From Rahnella sikkimica (GTDB lineage: Bacteria; Pseudomonadota; Gammaproteobacteria; Enterobacterales; Enterobacteriaceae): a DNA stretch of 64,000 nt. A program made the position numbers and the translations under genes. Each line of letters begins with the position of its first letter. Position 1 is the first letter of the stretch. Under the pieces are notes generated by a model. That model did not search any database, had not been told where the DNA came from, and was given only the letters and a program-made list of their open reading frames with translations. The stretch is taken from the NCBI RefSeq assembly GCF_002951615.1, contig NZ_CP019062.1:2356001-2420000 (forward strand). Direction: 5' to 3'. This document shows positions 30,068 through 39,326 of this stretch, one piece after another.

Positions 30068-30321
30068 CTTTATCCAGTACTGTTTTTTCTACTAAATTCA
30101 TTCAAAAGGATTATACAAATTTCTACGCGTTTACGAACAGGGGAATTGCGCCGCGAAGCAAAATCCAGACTACTTCCCGGTTTTGCTGCATGCTGGCTCC
30201 GGCCCGCTTCGTTTTCGGTAGTCAAATCCCGCTCAGGCATCGGGCAGAAAACTTTCCGTTTTAAAAATTATCCGCCACTCATGATAACCTAATGAGATTG
30301 TTTATCTGTATGAACTTCGCC

Positions 30322-31098
30322 ATGAAATTACATTATCGCCTGCAAGAACCTGAAGTCGCTGGCCGCGATGCGCTGCCGGTTCTCCTGATCCACGGATTGT
30401 TCGGAACCCTTGATAATCTGGGCGTGCTCGCCCGCGACCTGAAACAACAGCATCGGGTATTGCAGGTTGATTTGCGTAATCACGGGCAATCCGGGCGTTC
30501 GCCGGAGATGTCTTACGCCGCAATGGCGCAGGATTTAATGGAAACGCTGGATGACGTCGGTTTCCAAAAATTCATCGTAATCGGCCATTCCATGGGCGGT
30601 AAAGCGGCTATGGCGCTGACAGCGCTGATCCCGGATCGCATCGAAAAGCTCATCGCCATTGATATCGCGCCGGTGGATTATCACGTCCGCCGTCACGATG
30701 AGATTTTTGCCGCGATTAATGCCGTGACCGACGCCGGAATACGTGACCGGGCTTCCGCCACCGAGTGCATGCATCAGCATATAAAGGAAGATGGCGTGAT
30801 TCAGTTCTTGCTGAAATCCTTCCAGCAGGGTGAGTGGCGCTTCAATGTGCCGGTTTTGCTGAGCGAGTATGCAAAAATTGTCGGCTGGGAAGAGGTTCCT
30901 GCATGGGATCGTCCGGCGCTGTTCATTCGTGGCGGGGATTCGCCTTATGTGCAGGATGCGTATCGCGAAGATATTGGCCGTCAGTTCCCGCAGGCAAAAG
31001 CCTATGTGGTCGCCGGAGCCGGTCATTGGGTGCATGCAGAAAAACCTGACGCCGTCCTGCGCGCTGTGCATCGTTTCATCGATTCGCCCGCGGCTTAA
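30322..31098 (+). CDS. ybfF: alpha/beta-hydrolase esterase YbfF
   Basis: Serine esterase acting on acyl esters; the natural substrate is unknown. VLLIHGLFGTLDNLGVLARDL holds the oxyanion region, VIGHSMGGKAAMAL the nucleophile serine, and VAGAGHWVHAEKPD the catalytic histidine. I start at the ATG giving MKLHYRLQEPEVAG because this aligns with E. coli YbfF; in-frame ATGs at 30292 and 30310 are alternatives. This gives 258 residues. It is divergent from seqA, as in relatives. Confidence 0.94.
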   Translation: MKLHYRLQEPEVAGRDALPVLLIHGLFGTLDNLGVLARDLKQQHRVLQVDLRNHGQSGRSPEMSYAAMAQDLMETLDDVGFQKFIVIGHSMGGKAAMALTALIPDRIEKLIAIDIAPVDYHVRRHDEIFAAINAVTDAGIRDRASATECMHQHIKEDGVIQFLLKSFQQGEWRFNVPVLLSEYAKIVGWEEVPAWDRPALFIRGGDSPYVQDAYREDIGRQFPQAKAYVVAGAGHWVHAEKPDAVLRAVHRFIDSPAA

Positions 31099-31353
31099 CA
31101 TCCTGGGGATAAATTGTGCACAAAGTCTGCACAACCTCGAAAGTTAACATGAAATCAGGGCTATTAAGCGTTGTGAACCCCAGGCGCGCCAGTGTATGAT
31201 TGCGCGCTATAATTTTGCCGCCCCGTTTTACTCGAAGTGAGTCGCGGGAGGTGAATTGGGTCAGGGTTTCTTAGCCCGAAATGTGTGAAACGCTCGTCAG
31301 GAACCGGCTTGCCGTTTTCCGATGTAAAAACTTCCCTGGTTGTACCGCTACCT

Positions 31354-31635
31354 ATGGCAAAAGAACAACTGGATCGCACGACGATTGATCTGTTCGCAGA
31401 TGACCGCCGTCCGGGGCGTCCAAAAACGAATCCGCTTTCCCGTGATGAACAGCTCAGGATCAATAAGCGCAACCAGTTACGCCGCGATAAAGCGAGCGGT
31501 CTGCGTCGCGTAGAGCTGAAAATGAACGCCGATGCTGTTGATACCCTCAATAAGCTGGCAGAAGAACGCAATATCAGTCGTAGCGAACTGATTGAAGAGA
31601 TGTTGCTGTCGCATCTTAACGGTCAGGAAGGCTGA
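31354..31635 (+). CDS. ybfE: LexA-regulated-type protein YbfE
   Basis: Small basic protein of 93 residues starting MAKEQLDRTTIDLFADDRRP. The C-terminal part VELKMNADAVDTLNKLAEERNISRSELIEEMLL looks like a ribbon-helix-helix DNA-binding fold. The preceding GRPKTNPLSRDEQLRINKRNQLRRDKASG is very basic. Function is unknown; E. coli ybfE belongs to the SOS regulon, but I found no clear CTG-N10-CAG LexA box in the 250 nt upstream here. The start follows E. coli; an in-frame ATG 23 codons earlier exists. Confidence 0.88.
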   Translation: MAKEQLDRTTIDLFADDRRPGRPKTNPLSRDEQLRINKRNQLRRDKASGLRRVELKMNADAVDTLNKLAEERNISRSELIEEMLLSHLNGQEG

Positions 31636-31642
31636 TAAAAAA

Positions 31643-31666
31643 GCGGATAACCTTCCGGTTATCCGC
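31643..31666. terminator. bidirectional terminator between ybfE and the chemoreceptor gene
   Basis: GCGGATAACC and GGTTATCCGC form a perfect 10-bp stem with a TTCC loop. The plus strand continues with CTGTTTTCTTTCC, and the minus strand with TTTTTT, so it can serve both convergent genes. Confidence 0.88.
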
Positions 31667-31702
31667 CTGTTTTCTTTCCTTTTACCGCTTAACGCTCAAC
31701 CT

Positions 31703-33367
31703 CTAGAACGTTTCCCAGTTTTCACTGCTTTTCGATGTCAGCATACCGGTTGCAGGTCGTAACAACGGCTGAGAAACTGCGCCCGCAGGCCGTTTTCCGA
31801 CATTGGTGATGCTGTCTTTGAGCTTGAACGTCGCGACAGCGTTGTTCAGCAATGATGCCTGTTCTTCCAGAGAAACAGCGGCATGCGAAGCTTCTTCCAC
31901 CAGTGCGGCGTTCTGCTGCGTCACGCTGTCCATTTGTGTCACCGCCACCGCAACCTGACTGATGCCTTTGCTTTGCTCATCAGACGCCGAAGCGATTTCC
32001 GCCATGATATCGGTGACATGCGTAATGGAGCGCACCACTTCATTCATCGTCTGACCGGCGTTTTCCACCAGCTTAGAGCCGCTGTCGACGCGGGAAACGG
32101 ATTCGCTGATCAGCGATTCAATTTCTTTCGCCGCCTGAGCACTGCGCTGTGCCAGATTACGCACTTCGCTGGCGACCACCGCAAAACCCCGCCCCTGCTC
32201 GCCTGCGCGCGCGGCTTCTACCGCAGCGTTCAGCGCCAGAATGTTGGTCTGGAAGGCAATGCTGTTGATAACAGACGTAATTTCAGCAATTTTCTTCGAG
32301 CTGCCGGAGATGTCTTTCATGGTACTGACGACGTCAGCCACAATGTTACCGCCCCTCTGCGCGGTAGAAGACGCCTCCATGACCAGCTGACTCGCGTGAT
32401 GCGCGTTATCCGCGTTATGTTTCACCGTGGCGGTCAGTTCTTCCATGCTGGCGGCAGTTTCTTCCAGTGCGGACGCCTGTTCTTCGGTACGGGAAGATAA
32501 ATCGTTATTCCCTGCGGAGATTTCAGACGCGCCCTGATAGATGTGGTTCGTACAGTTGCGGATGGTCTGAACGGTATTCTCCAGACTTGACTGCATCAGG
32601 TTGAGTAACGGAATCAGTTTGCCCGCGCAGTTTTTGCCGAACTCTTCGAGATAATGCGTCAGATCGCCGCTGGCGATAACAGCGAAGTGATTGCGGATTT
32701 TATCCAGCGGTTTCACCAGCGCCATCACCAGATAACGGTCAGTCAGCAGCAAAATAAGCAAACCGATAGAGAAAGCCGTCAGCAGGATCACTTTGCTGTA
32801 ATAAGTCAGATGGTTAGATTGGGTCTGCGCCGCTTCGAAGTCGACCGCAATCTGCCCGCTGACCGTCGCCATTGACGTACCAAAATTACGGCTCAGTGCG
32901 GGAACCGTATCGTTGGACAACTTGTTATAAGCATCAAAATTCTTGCTGCTGGCTGCCGCATACAACGGTGTAACGCCCTGCGTGACCAGCGTTTCCCAAC
33001 TGGAGATGAGCTCCTGAACGGAAGCATCTTCCAGACCCGGATGCGGTGCTGTTTTAAAACTCGTCAGTGCCTGAGAAAGGCCATCAAGGGATTGTTTTGC
33101 TGTATCAAAAATTTCCGGCCCTTTTGACGGGTCGGCCTGAAGCTGTGATACAGCACGGCTTAAGCGGGTAACGGTACGAAAATACTGATCATTTCCTTTG
33201 CTGATCAGCGCCATATTGTTGACCAGCTCGGTACTGTTTTTGGTATTTTGTGTCAGCGTATTCAGTGAGGTAACGGTGTAAAGGGAGACCCCAGCCCACA
33301 TGACGCAAAAAATGCCAAGAATGGTTAATAAAGCGGCCCTGATGGTAATATTTTTTAAAAACTGCAC
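31703..33367 (-). CDS. methyl-accepting chemotaxis protein (Tar/Tsr type)
   Basis: Transmembrane chemoreceptor. I place the start at GTG 33365-33367 because GAGAGG sits 6 nt upstream, giving 554 residues ([20 protein letters not shown]). An N-terminal helix, a periplasmic four-helix domain of about 150 residues containing [15 protein letters not shown] (arginines in the position of the Tsr/Tar amino-acid-binding arginines), a second helix, HAMP, then the signalling domain with the hairpin [20 protein letters not shown] follow. The protein ends in NWETF, the CheR/CheB docking pentapeptide, marking a high-abundance receptor. A sigma-28 promoter lies upstream. The ligand is unknown; an amino acid is a guess. 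Confidence 0.93.
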   Translation of the reverse strand: MQFLKNITIRAALLTILGIFCVMWAGVSLYTVTSLNTLTQNTKNSTELVNNMALISKGNDQYFRTVTRLSRAVSQLQADPSKGPEIFDTAKQSLDGLSQALTSFKTAPHPGLEDASVQELISSWETLVTQGVTPLYAAASSKNFDAYNKLSNDTVPALSRNFGTSMATVSGQIAVDFEAAQTQSNHLTYYSKVILLTAFSIGLLILLLTDRYLVMALVKPLDKIRNHFAVIASGDLTHYLEEFGKNCAGKLIPLLNLMQSSLENTVQTIRNCTNHIYQGASEISAGNNDLSSRTEEQASALEETAASMEELTATVKHNADNAHHASQLVMEASSTAQRGGNIVADVVSTMKDISGSSKKIAEITSVINSIAFQTNILALNAAVEAARAGEQGRGFAVVASEVRNLAQRSAQAAKEIESLISESVSRVDSGSKLVENAGQTMNEVVRSITHVTDIMAEIASASDEQSKGISQVAVAVTQMDSVTQQNAALVEEASHAAVSLEEQASLLNNAVATFKLKDSITNVGKRPAGAVSQPLLRPATGMLTSKSSENWETF

Positions 33368-33787
33368 GATATGCCTCTCTCGAAACAAGGTTGTTTCTGG
33401 TCTGAGGATTGACGGGGATGCGGAGAATCAAGACAGGTAGCCAGCAGGCTTTCGCCCCCGGACATGTTTGAACACCTCTCCGGGCATCGATTTCTTTATT
33501 ATGTTGAGATTCCTCTCGCATCATCTATCGGCGGGTTGTTCTTAAAATTTAGTATTGTGAGAACATATTTCTTAACTTTGCTTTTGACCTCAATAAGTTT
33601 GAGGTTATTGACGGGGTTTGAAAGCACACAAAGGCGATAACACTTAAAAAGATTGCCCGATAAACTTATCCACCAGTTAAGAAGGCGAGCTGAAACATAT
33701 TCTCCGCCTCGCGAGTTTGCTATTATCTGCGTTATTATTGCCTGCAATGCAGAGCACTTCATTGAGAACAAGAGGTTAGATAATCTT
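33368..33787. other. divergent chemoreceptor-fldA region
   Basis: A 420-nt non-coding region. It holds the flagellar sigma-28 promoter for the chemoreceptor gene (listed separately) and, toward fldA, AT-rich sequence with TATTAT-like hexamers that I cannot assign to one promoter. Confidence 0.55.
33525..33551 (-). promoter_or_regulatory. FliA (sigma-28) promoter for the chemoreceptor gene
   Basis: On the minus strand the sequence reads TAAATTTT, 11 nt, GCCGATAG, matching the sigma-28 consensus TAAAGTTT-N11-GCCGATAA with two mismatches. It lies about 160 nt before the GTG start. It ties the receptor to the class 3 flagellar regulon. Confidence 0.8.
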
Positions 33788-34315
33788 ATGGCCGTAGTAG
33801 GTATCTTCTTTGGATCCGATACAGGTAACACCGAAAACATCGCGAAAATGATCCAGAAGCAATTGGGTAAAGATGTTGCAGAGGTGCATGACATTGCGAA
33901 GAGCAGCAAAGAGGATCTGGAAAAATTCGATATTTTGCTGATCGGAATTCCAACCTGGTATTACGGCGAAGCGCAGTGTGACTGGGACGACTTTTTCCCG
34001 ACGCTCGAAGAGATAGATTTCGAAGGTAAGCTGGTGGCACTGTTTGGCTGCGGCGACCAGGAAGACTATGCCGAATACTTCTGCGATGCGCTCGGTACCG
34101 TGCGTGACATCATCGAGCCACGCGGCGCGGTGATTGTGGGCCACTGGCCAACTGAAGGCTATCATTTCGAAGCTTCAAAAGGTCTGGCTGATGATAAGCA
34201 CTTCATCGGACTGGCAATTGACGAAGATCGTCAGCCGGAACTGACCAGCGCGCGTGTCGATGCGTGGGTCAAGCAGATCACAGAAGAACTGAGCCTTTCT
34301 GAAATTATTGGCTAA
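33788..34315 (+). CDS. fldA: flavodoxin I FldA
   Basis: FMN-containing electron carrier for activation of radical enzymes and biosynthesis. The ATG at 33788 gives MAVVGIFFGSDTGNTENIAKM with the phosphate-binding loop SDTGNTE (10-16); PTWYYGEAQCDWDDF and GCGDQEDYAEYFCDALG are the FMN-contacting loops of long-chain flavodoxins. It has 175 residues against 176 in E. coli; an open frame upstream is not conserved. fur follows 316 nt downstream, the standard pairing. Confidence 0.98.
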   Translation: MAVVGIFFGSDTGNTENIAKMIQKQLGKDVAEVHDIAKSSKEDLEKFDILLIGIPTWYYGEAQCDWDDFFPTLEEIDFEGKLVALFGCGDQEDYAEYFCDALGTVRDIIEPRGAVIVGHWPTEGYHFEASKGLADDKHFIGLAIDEDRQPELTSARVDAWVKQITEELSLSEIIG

Positions 34316-34631
34316 AAACCCTGTTGGCCCTGAGGATTTATTCTACAATTGAAGGGCCAAACTATTACTGAAATTAACAATTTAACCGCTACAAAATTGT
34401 AACTTTCGGTGGTATCAAGGTACACTGAGTTCATCTGTTTTTTCTATTGATCAAGTCGTTGCATTATCGAATGTGACAAGCATTTTGTGATCTTTATTAA
34501 CAGGCTACGTTTTTGAGAATCGGCACACATCCCAAAAACGAAGAATCCTTAAACGACAAATTTTTGTGCCGCCGATGCCACAGGCTGCATGCCTCAACTT
34601 GATTAGCACATAGTAACAGGACTGAATCCGC
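34316..34631 (+). other. fldA-fur intergenic region and fur leader
   Basis: A 316-nt gap. In E. coli a 28-codon ORF, uof, overlaps the fur start in the frame ending CATGACTGA. Here that frame is closed by TAG at 34604-34606, and only ten sense codons without an ATG, GTG or TTG lie between. A separate 29-codon frame opens at TTG 34513, 8 nt after an AGG, and stops at 34600-34602, 29 nt before fur. I do not claim it as a gene. Confidence 0.45.
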
Positions 34632-35087
34632 ATGACTGACAACAACACCGCACTGAAGAAAGCCGGCTTAAAAGTCACGCTTCCGCGCCTCAAAATCCTG
34701 GAAGTGCTGCAAGCGCCGGAAGGTCATCACGTTAGTGCGGAAGATCTGTACAAACAACTGATTGATATGGGCGAAGAAATTGGTCTGGCGACGGTTTACC
34801 GCGTTCTGAACCAGTTTGATGATGCCGGTATCGTTACCCGTCATAACTTCGAAGGCGGCAAGTCTGTTTTCGAACTGACTCAGCAACATCACCATGATCA
34901 CCTGATCTGCCTGGATTGCGGCCGTGTTATTGAATTCCGCGACGAATACATTGAAGGCCGTCAGCGTGAGATTGCGAAGAGACACGGTATCAAACTGACC
35001 AACCACAGCCTGTACCTTTACGGCCACTGTGAAACAGGCGATTGTCGCGAAGATGATTCTTTGCACAATGATAAACCTGCGCAGTAA
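34632..35087 (+). CDS. fur: ferric uptake regulator Fur
   Basis: Iron-responsive repressor. MTDNNTALKKAGLKVTLPRLKILEVLQ begins the winged-helix domain, with GLATVYRVLNQFDDAGIV as the recognition region; QQHHHDHLICLDCGRVIEF carries the metal-ligand histidines and the first CxxC, and YGHCETGDC a later cysteine pair. It has 151 residues, close to the family norm. It probably controls many genes outside the window. Confidence 0.98.
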   Translation: MTDNNTALKKAGLKVTLPRLKILEVLQAPEGHHVSAEDLYKQLIDMGEEIGLATVYRVLNQFDDAGIVTRHNFEGGKSVFELTQQHHHDHLICLDCGRVIEFRDEYIEGRQREIAKRHGIKLTNHSLYLYGHCETGDCREDDSLHNDKPAQ

Positions 35088-35112
35088 TCTGCACGGTCAG
35101 TCTGAATGAATT

Positions 35113-35135
35113 AACCGCTGAAAGGCGGTTTTTTT
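35113..35135 (+). terminator. fur intrinsic terminator
   Basis: AACCGC and GCGGTT pair around TGAAAG and are followed by a run of T, 25 nt after the fur stop. Confidence 0.85.
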
Positions 35136-35166
35136 ATGCCTGTGATTCTGGCGGCGAGTTAAAACA

Positions 35167-35192
35167 CAAAACCCCGGCAAGCCGGGGTTTTG
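35167..35192 (-). terminator. chiQ terminator (possibly bidirectional)
   Basis: CAAAACCCCGGC and GCCGGGGTTTTG form a perfect 12-bp stem with a 2-base AA spacer. It lies between convergent fur and chiQ. The minus-strand flank contains TGTTTTAAC, giving modest U-rich sequence. Confidence 0.8.
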
Positions 35193-35228
35193 TATTTATT
35201 AAGATCAACGTTAGGACATCACATCCTG

Positions 35229-35570
35229 TTAATTCGCCGGTTTTGGCGAATTGTTAGAACGGATTTCCTGCCAGATTTTCCCGCAATCTGCCGCGTAAGC
35301 CTGACCGTCACCGGTTTTACGCGCCGTCAGGCAACGCTGATAATCCACCACGCGCACGGTTTCCTGCTCGGCAAACTGCTTGTGCTCCTGTTCCTGTTTC
35401 AGAACATCAAGGATCGTCTGGCACGACGCCACTTTGTCCGGCGAGCCTTCTGCTTTTATGATGCAGGTGCTGTACGCCTGACGCAGTTTCGCATTTTCGG
35501 TTTGTGTAGCCGTGGGCGCACAACCCGCCAGCAGTAATGAAGTCACGACGATCATCAGTAATTTATTCAT
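35229..35570 (-). CDS. chiQ: chitoporin-associated lipoprotein ChiQ
   Basis: A 113-residue lipoprotein: MNKLLMIVVTSLLLAGC gives a signal peptide with lipobox LAGC and lipidated Cys17. The mature part has the ChiQ/YbfN features: SCQTILDVLKQEQEHKQF, RVVDYQRCL and CGKIWQEIRSNN. Its exact role is unknown; it is co-transcribed with chiP (13-nt gap) and is presumably anchored in the outer membrane to assist chitooligosaccharide uptake. Confidence 0.93.
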   Translation of the reverse strand: MNKLLMIVVTSLLLAGCAPTATQTENAKLRQAYSTCIIKAEGSPDKVASCQTILDVLKQEQEHKQFAEQETVRVVDYQRCLTARKTGDGQAYAADCGKIWQEIRSNNSPKPAN

Positions 35571-35583
35571 CGGTTTAGTATCC

Positions 35584-37047
35584 TCAGAAAATGGTGAATG
35601 GAGCGATAACGATGAATTTCACGTCTTTTTCATCCTGGAAAATGTTCCCGTAACCGCCGCCCCAGCTCGGGATATCAGAGTGGTTGTCGTACTGGGTGTA
35701 ATGCAGTTTGAACAACGTACCTTTCGCGCGGCCTTCCTGAATGGTGTACAACGCATCAAGGCTCCAGGCACTTTCTTTCAGGCGCTGACTCTGATCATAA
35801 ATGGGATTGGTACTCGGTTTGGCATCCCACGCGTAAACGTAAGAACCGCCCACCGCGAAGCCCGGCAGATCCCATTTCGCCAGATCGTATAACACACCGG
35901 CGTAAACAGCTTTTTCGCCGTTGGCGTTGAAGTCAGAACGGTTGTCCCACCACACATCAAGGCGTCCGTTAGAAGAAGAATACGTCGGGGTCATGCGTTG
36001 TAAAAAATACCCCTGGTTTCCTTCCGCTTTGACCATCGTCCCTTCCAGACGCCAGTTGAACTGGCCGGTGGTATAACCGAAAGTCAGTGCCTGCAACCAG
36101 GCCAAACCGTCGTACAGACTGTTCGGATCGTTCTGGTTGCTGATGCGATCTTCCGCGCCGTAGAACTGGTAGCTGGTGGTGAGCGGATTCCCCATCAGAT
36201 CAATTTTGTACGACGCCTTGGCGAAGTACTGATCGACATAACTTTCTGCCTGACCAAAGGCCGCCTCCAGCACGAGATCATTTTTGAAGTCGTATTTCGC
36301 CCCCAGCGAGTGGATGTAGGAAACACCGGTCTTTTTGTCATTCTGGCGGAAATCATCCATTTCCAGATGCCACGGCGATTTGTATTCATCCGCCCACATG
36401 TAAGAGAAACTCAGTTCGCCCGGATCGCCAAAATCATGTTTGTACCCGGCTTCGGCACCGCGATATGTCCCCGGCATAAAGCTCCAGTGCGGGGCGATCA
36501 GCGTTTGTCCGGTGGGCTGAATGTAACCGGCGTGCCCCCAGAATCCGCCGTATTTGAATTTACCGGCCGCTTTATAGAGGCTGACGCCGCCTTTATCACC
36601 GGAGTAATCTTCGTCATAGGCGTGGTTTTTGGAGGAGAACGCGATTTCGTTCGGGTGGCCACTGTCGCTGGCTTCTGCGAGTTCAATGGCGGTAAATGCG
36701 GCAACGTCGATACCGAACATGTCCCACGCATAGCCGGAGGAAAAATCGAGATTCAGGTTGGCGGTCGCGTGCGAAAGGTTGGTAGCGTATTTGTCGTAGT
36801 CGGGATTGTTCACCGTGACTTTTGTGCCGTCCGGGCGGGTTTCTTCTTTGGTTTTGTTCAAATCTTTGCGGTCACGTTCGCGCTGCCAGTAATACACACC
36901 GCCGGTCAGCGTCGAATCATCAATAAAGCCAGCCGCTCTGGCCTCTTCAGAAAACGTCATTCCGCCGCCCAACAAAGTGCCAGCCAGCGTGTACATCACA
37001 GGTTTCAGGTAAGCCGATCCCCTGCCCCTGTTAAGGTGCTTGTGCAT
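35584..37047 (-). CDS. chiP: chitoporin ChiP (OprD-family outer-membrane porin)
   Basis: Outer-membrane channel for chitooligosaccharides. Of 487 residues, the first ~38 form a signal sequence with a basic start and [18 protein letters not shown]; the rest is rich in alternating aromatic beta-strand segments (for example [19 protein letters not shown] and [21 protein letters not shown]) and ends with a C-terminal phenylalanine, as porins do. It precedes chiQ. In E. coli the leader is controlled by the ChiX small RNA and the promoter by NagC; an NagC-like palindrome is present upstream here. Confidence 0.95.
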   Translation of the reverse strand: MHKHLNRGRGSAYLKPVMYTLAGTLLGGGMTFSEEARAAGFIDDSTLTGGVYYWQRERDRKDLNKTKEETRPDGTKVTVNNPDYDKYATNLSHATANLNLDFSSGYAWDMFGIDVAAFTAIELAEASDSGHPNEIAFSSKNHAYDEDYSGDKGGVSLYKAAGKFKYGGFWGHAGYIQPTGQTLIAPHWSFMPGTYRGAEAGYKHDFGDPGELSFSYMWADEYKSPWHLEMDDFRQNDKKTGVSYIHSLGAKYDFKNDLVLEAAFGQAESYVDQYFAKASYKIDLMGNPLTTSYQFYGAEDRISNQNDPNSLYDGLAWLQALTFGYTTGQFNWRLEGTMVKAEGNQGYFLQRMTPTYSSSNGRLDVWWDNRSDFNANGEKAVYAGVLYDLAKWDLPGFAVGGSYVYAWDAKPSTNPIYDQSQRLKESAWSLDALYTIQEGRAKGTLFKLHYTQYDNHSDIPSWGGGYGNIFQDEKDVKFIVIAPFTIF

Positions 37048-37142
37048 AGAAATTCCTCATTTTGACTAAAAAAACGTGCAAAACCCAAACGGGTATTAAA
37101 AGCGACCGCCAGAGGCGTAACCGTATAAAGCAGGATTAAGAG

Positions 37143-37165
37143 TATTTTTCGCGACGCGAATTATC
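37143..37165 (-). promoter_or_regulatory. NagC-like operator upstream of chiP
   Basis: TTCGCGACGCGAA (37148-37160) is a perfect palindrome around a central A, flanked by TATTT on the left and TTATC on the right. This has the form of NagC operators (A/T-rich ends with a CGCG-containing centre). It lies about 100 nt before the chiP start, which suits repression. Confidence 0.6.
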
Positions 37166-37421
37166 AATGAGTAATTAATCATTGATGGCTGAAGTATGAC
37201 AAAGTGCACATAAAGATGAAAAAGTGTAACAGAAGCAGTTCAGAAGGGATTAAATCAGTGGATACTTTTAATCGATAAGTAAAACAAATAATTAAGTAAA
37301 AATCGTAGTGATTTAAACGTTTCAGCACTTTCACATTCTGAAAAATCATGCTTAAAAAGCGAGCATGAAAAATACATTAATTCGCGATGAAAAAGAAAAC
37401 ACCGCGAATTTCAGACATAAA

Positions 37422-37443
37422 AAAACGCAGCCGGAGCTGCGTT
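37422..37443 (-). terminator. glnS intrinsic terminator
   Basis: CGCAGC and GCTGCG pair around CGGA; read on the minus strand the stem is followed by a run of T. It begins 21 nt after the glnS stop. Confidence 0.88.
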
Positions 37444-37464
37444 TATCAATCGTACCTCGGTGAC

Positions 37465-39135
37465 TTACGCGACGGGTTTTGATTCCCAGGTATCACGCAG
37501 GCCAACGGTACGGTTGAAGACCAGATTTTCAGCGCTGGAGTAGCGGCTGTCGGCACAGAAGTAACCTTCACGCTCGAACTGCAGGCTGACTTCAGCCTGA
37601 GCAGCCACCAGAGAAGGCTCAACGAAACCTTGTGCAATCACCAGGGATTCCGGGTTGATCGTGGTCAGGAAGTCTTCTGCCTGGCCCGGATTTGCCACGC
37701 TGAACAGACGGTCATACAGACGGAATTCCGCCGGTTTACCTTCAGTCGCGGAAACCCAGTGGATCACGCCTTTGACCTTGCGGCCATCGGCGGGATCTTT
37801 GCTCAGCGTTTCGATGTCGTATGAGCAGAAGATCGTCGTCACGTTGCCTTCGGCATCTTTCTCAATGCGTTCAGCTTTGATGACATACGCGTTGCGCAGA
37901 CGAACTTCTTTGCCCAGCACCAGACGTTTGTACTGTTTGTTGGCTTCTTCGCGGAAATCAGCCTGATCGATATAAATCTCACGGGTGAACGGCACTTCGC
38001 GCGTACCCATCTCCGGTTTGTTCGGATGATTAGGCATTTTCACCATTTGCACATCTTCACCGGTAAAGTTCTCAATGATCACTTTAACCGGATTGATGAC
38101 CGCCATGGCGCGCGGTGCGTTTTCGTTCAGATCGTCACGAATACAAGATTCCAGCGCCATCATTTCGACGTTGTTGTCCTGTTTCGTCACGCCGATACGA
38201 CGGCAGAATTCACGGATAGACGCGGCAGTGTAACCACGGCGACGCAGACCTGAAACGGTCGGCATACGCGGGTCGTCCCAACCTTCCACGATCTTATCCG
38301 TCACCAGCAGGTTCAGCTTACGCTTGGACATGATGGAGTATTCGAGATTCAGACGGGAGAACTCGTACTGACGCGGATGGCATGGGATGGTGATGTTATC
38401 GAGAACCCAGTCGTACAGGCGACGGTTGTCCTGGAATTCCAGCGTACACAGCGAATGGGTGATCCCTTCCAGCGCATCGGAAATGCAGTGGGTGAAATCA
38501 TACATCGGGTAGATGCACCATTTCGTGCCGGTCTGATGGTGTTCCGCAAACTTGATACGGTAAATAACCGGATCGCGCATGACGAAGAATGGCGAGGCCA
38601 TATCGATTTTTGCACGCAGACACGCCGCGCCTTCAGCGAATTCGCCGTTACGCATTTTTTCGAACAGCGCGATGTTTTCTTCTACGCTGCGATCGCGGTA
38701 CGGGCTGTTTTTGCCCGGAGACGTCAGGGAGCCACGGTATTCGCGGATCTGATCCGGAGACAGTTCGTCAACGTAAGCCAGACCTTTGTTGATCAGCTCC
38801 AGCGCGTAGCTGTGCAGTTGATCGAAGTAGTCGGAAGAATAGTGAATATCACCACTCCAGTCGAAACCTAACCACTGGACGTCGTGTTTGATCGACTCAA
38901 CGAATTCGATGTCTTCTTTTGCCGGGTTAGTATCGTCAAAACGCAGGTTGCACTGCCCCTGATAGTCTTGCGCAATACCGAAGTTCAGGCAGATAGACTT
39001 CGCATGGCCGATATGCAGATAACCATTAGGCTCGGGCGGGAAACGGGTATGAACGGTATTGTGTTTCCCGGTCGCCAGATCTTCATCAATAATCTGACGG
39101 ATAAAATTTGTTGGGCGGGCTTCAGCCTCACTCAT
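37465..39135 (-). CDS. glnS: glutaminyl-tRNA synthetase GlnS
   Basis: Class I synthetase charging tRNA-Gln. The HIGH motif is [15 protein letters not shown] (about 34-48), and MSKRKLN is the KMSKS equivalent. [12 protein letters not shown] and the C-terminal anticodon-binding beta-barrels are present, giving 556 residues, the normal length. Three of its substrate tRNA genes lie 9 kb away in this window. It is followed by chiP on the same strand. Confidence 0.99.
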   Translation of the reverse strand: MSEAEARPTNFIRQIIDEDLATGKHNTVHTRFPPEPNGYLHIGHAKSICLNFGIAQDYQGQCNLRFDDTNPAKEDIEFVESIKHDVQWLGFDWSGDIHYSSDYFDQLHSYALELINKGLAYVDELSPDQIREYRGSLTSPGKNSPYRDRSVEENIALFEKMRNGEFAEGAACLRAKIDMASPFFVMRDPVIYRIKFAEHHQTGTKWCIYPMYDFTHCISDALEGITHSLCTLEFQDNRRLYDWVLDNITIPCHPRQYEFSRLNLEYSIMSKRKLNLLVTDKIVEGWDDPRMPTVSGLRRRGYTAASIREFCRRIGVTKQDNNVEMMALESCIRDDLNENAPRAMAVINPVKVIIENFTGEDVQMVKMPNHPNKPEMGTREVPFTREIYIDQADFREEANKQYKRLVLGKEVRLRNAYVIKAERIEKDAEGNVTTIFCSYDIETLSKDPADGRKVKGVIHWVSATEGKPAEFRLYDRLFSVANPGQAEDFLTTINPESLVIAQGFVEPSLVAAQAEVSLQFEREGYFCADSRYSSAENLVFNRTVGLRDTWESKPVA

Positions 39136-39267
39136 TGTGCAATTCCTCTACGCAACATTGACTCTACAGATAACCTGTTATGTTCCAACAAGCCACGTCG
39201 GGAAACAACCGTTACTTGCATAAAATCGTGGTTATCTGCATACCCCGTGTCCGTAAACAATAAAAAA

Positions 39268-39291
39268 CGGGAAGAGATTGCTCTCTTCCCG
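39268..39291 (-). terminator. nagE intrinsic terminator
   Basis: CGGGAAGAG and CTCTTCCCG pair around a 6-nt loop; the minus strand continues with TTTTTTATTG. It starts 36 nt after the nagE stop. Confidence 0.9.
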
Positions 39292-39326
39292 CTAAGACTT
39301 CGCTTAACTGAATCGACGTCAGGAAA

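Larger units (their letters stand above)
37048..37464. other. chiP promoter and leader region
   Basis: A 417-nt non-coding gap between glnS and chiP, both on the minus strand. It contains the glnS terminator, a NagC-like palindrome (both listed) and a weaker NagC-like stretch near 37378-37395 (TTAATTCGCG followed by A-rich sequence). The remainder is very AT-rich. I did not identify the -35/-10 with confidence. Confidence 0.5.

Noticed and set aside
31099..31353. LexA (SOS) box before ybfE
   Set aside because: E. coli ybfE is LexA-controlled, but no CTG-N10-CAG match with A/T-rich centre was found here by eye.
34513..34602. 29-codon TTG frame as a fur leader peptide gene
   Set aside because: Start codon and ribosome site are weak and there is no comparison to support translation; kept only as an observation.
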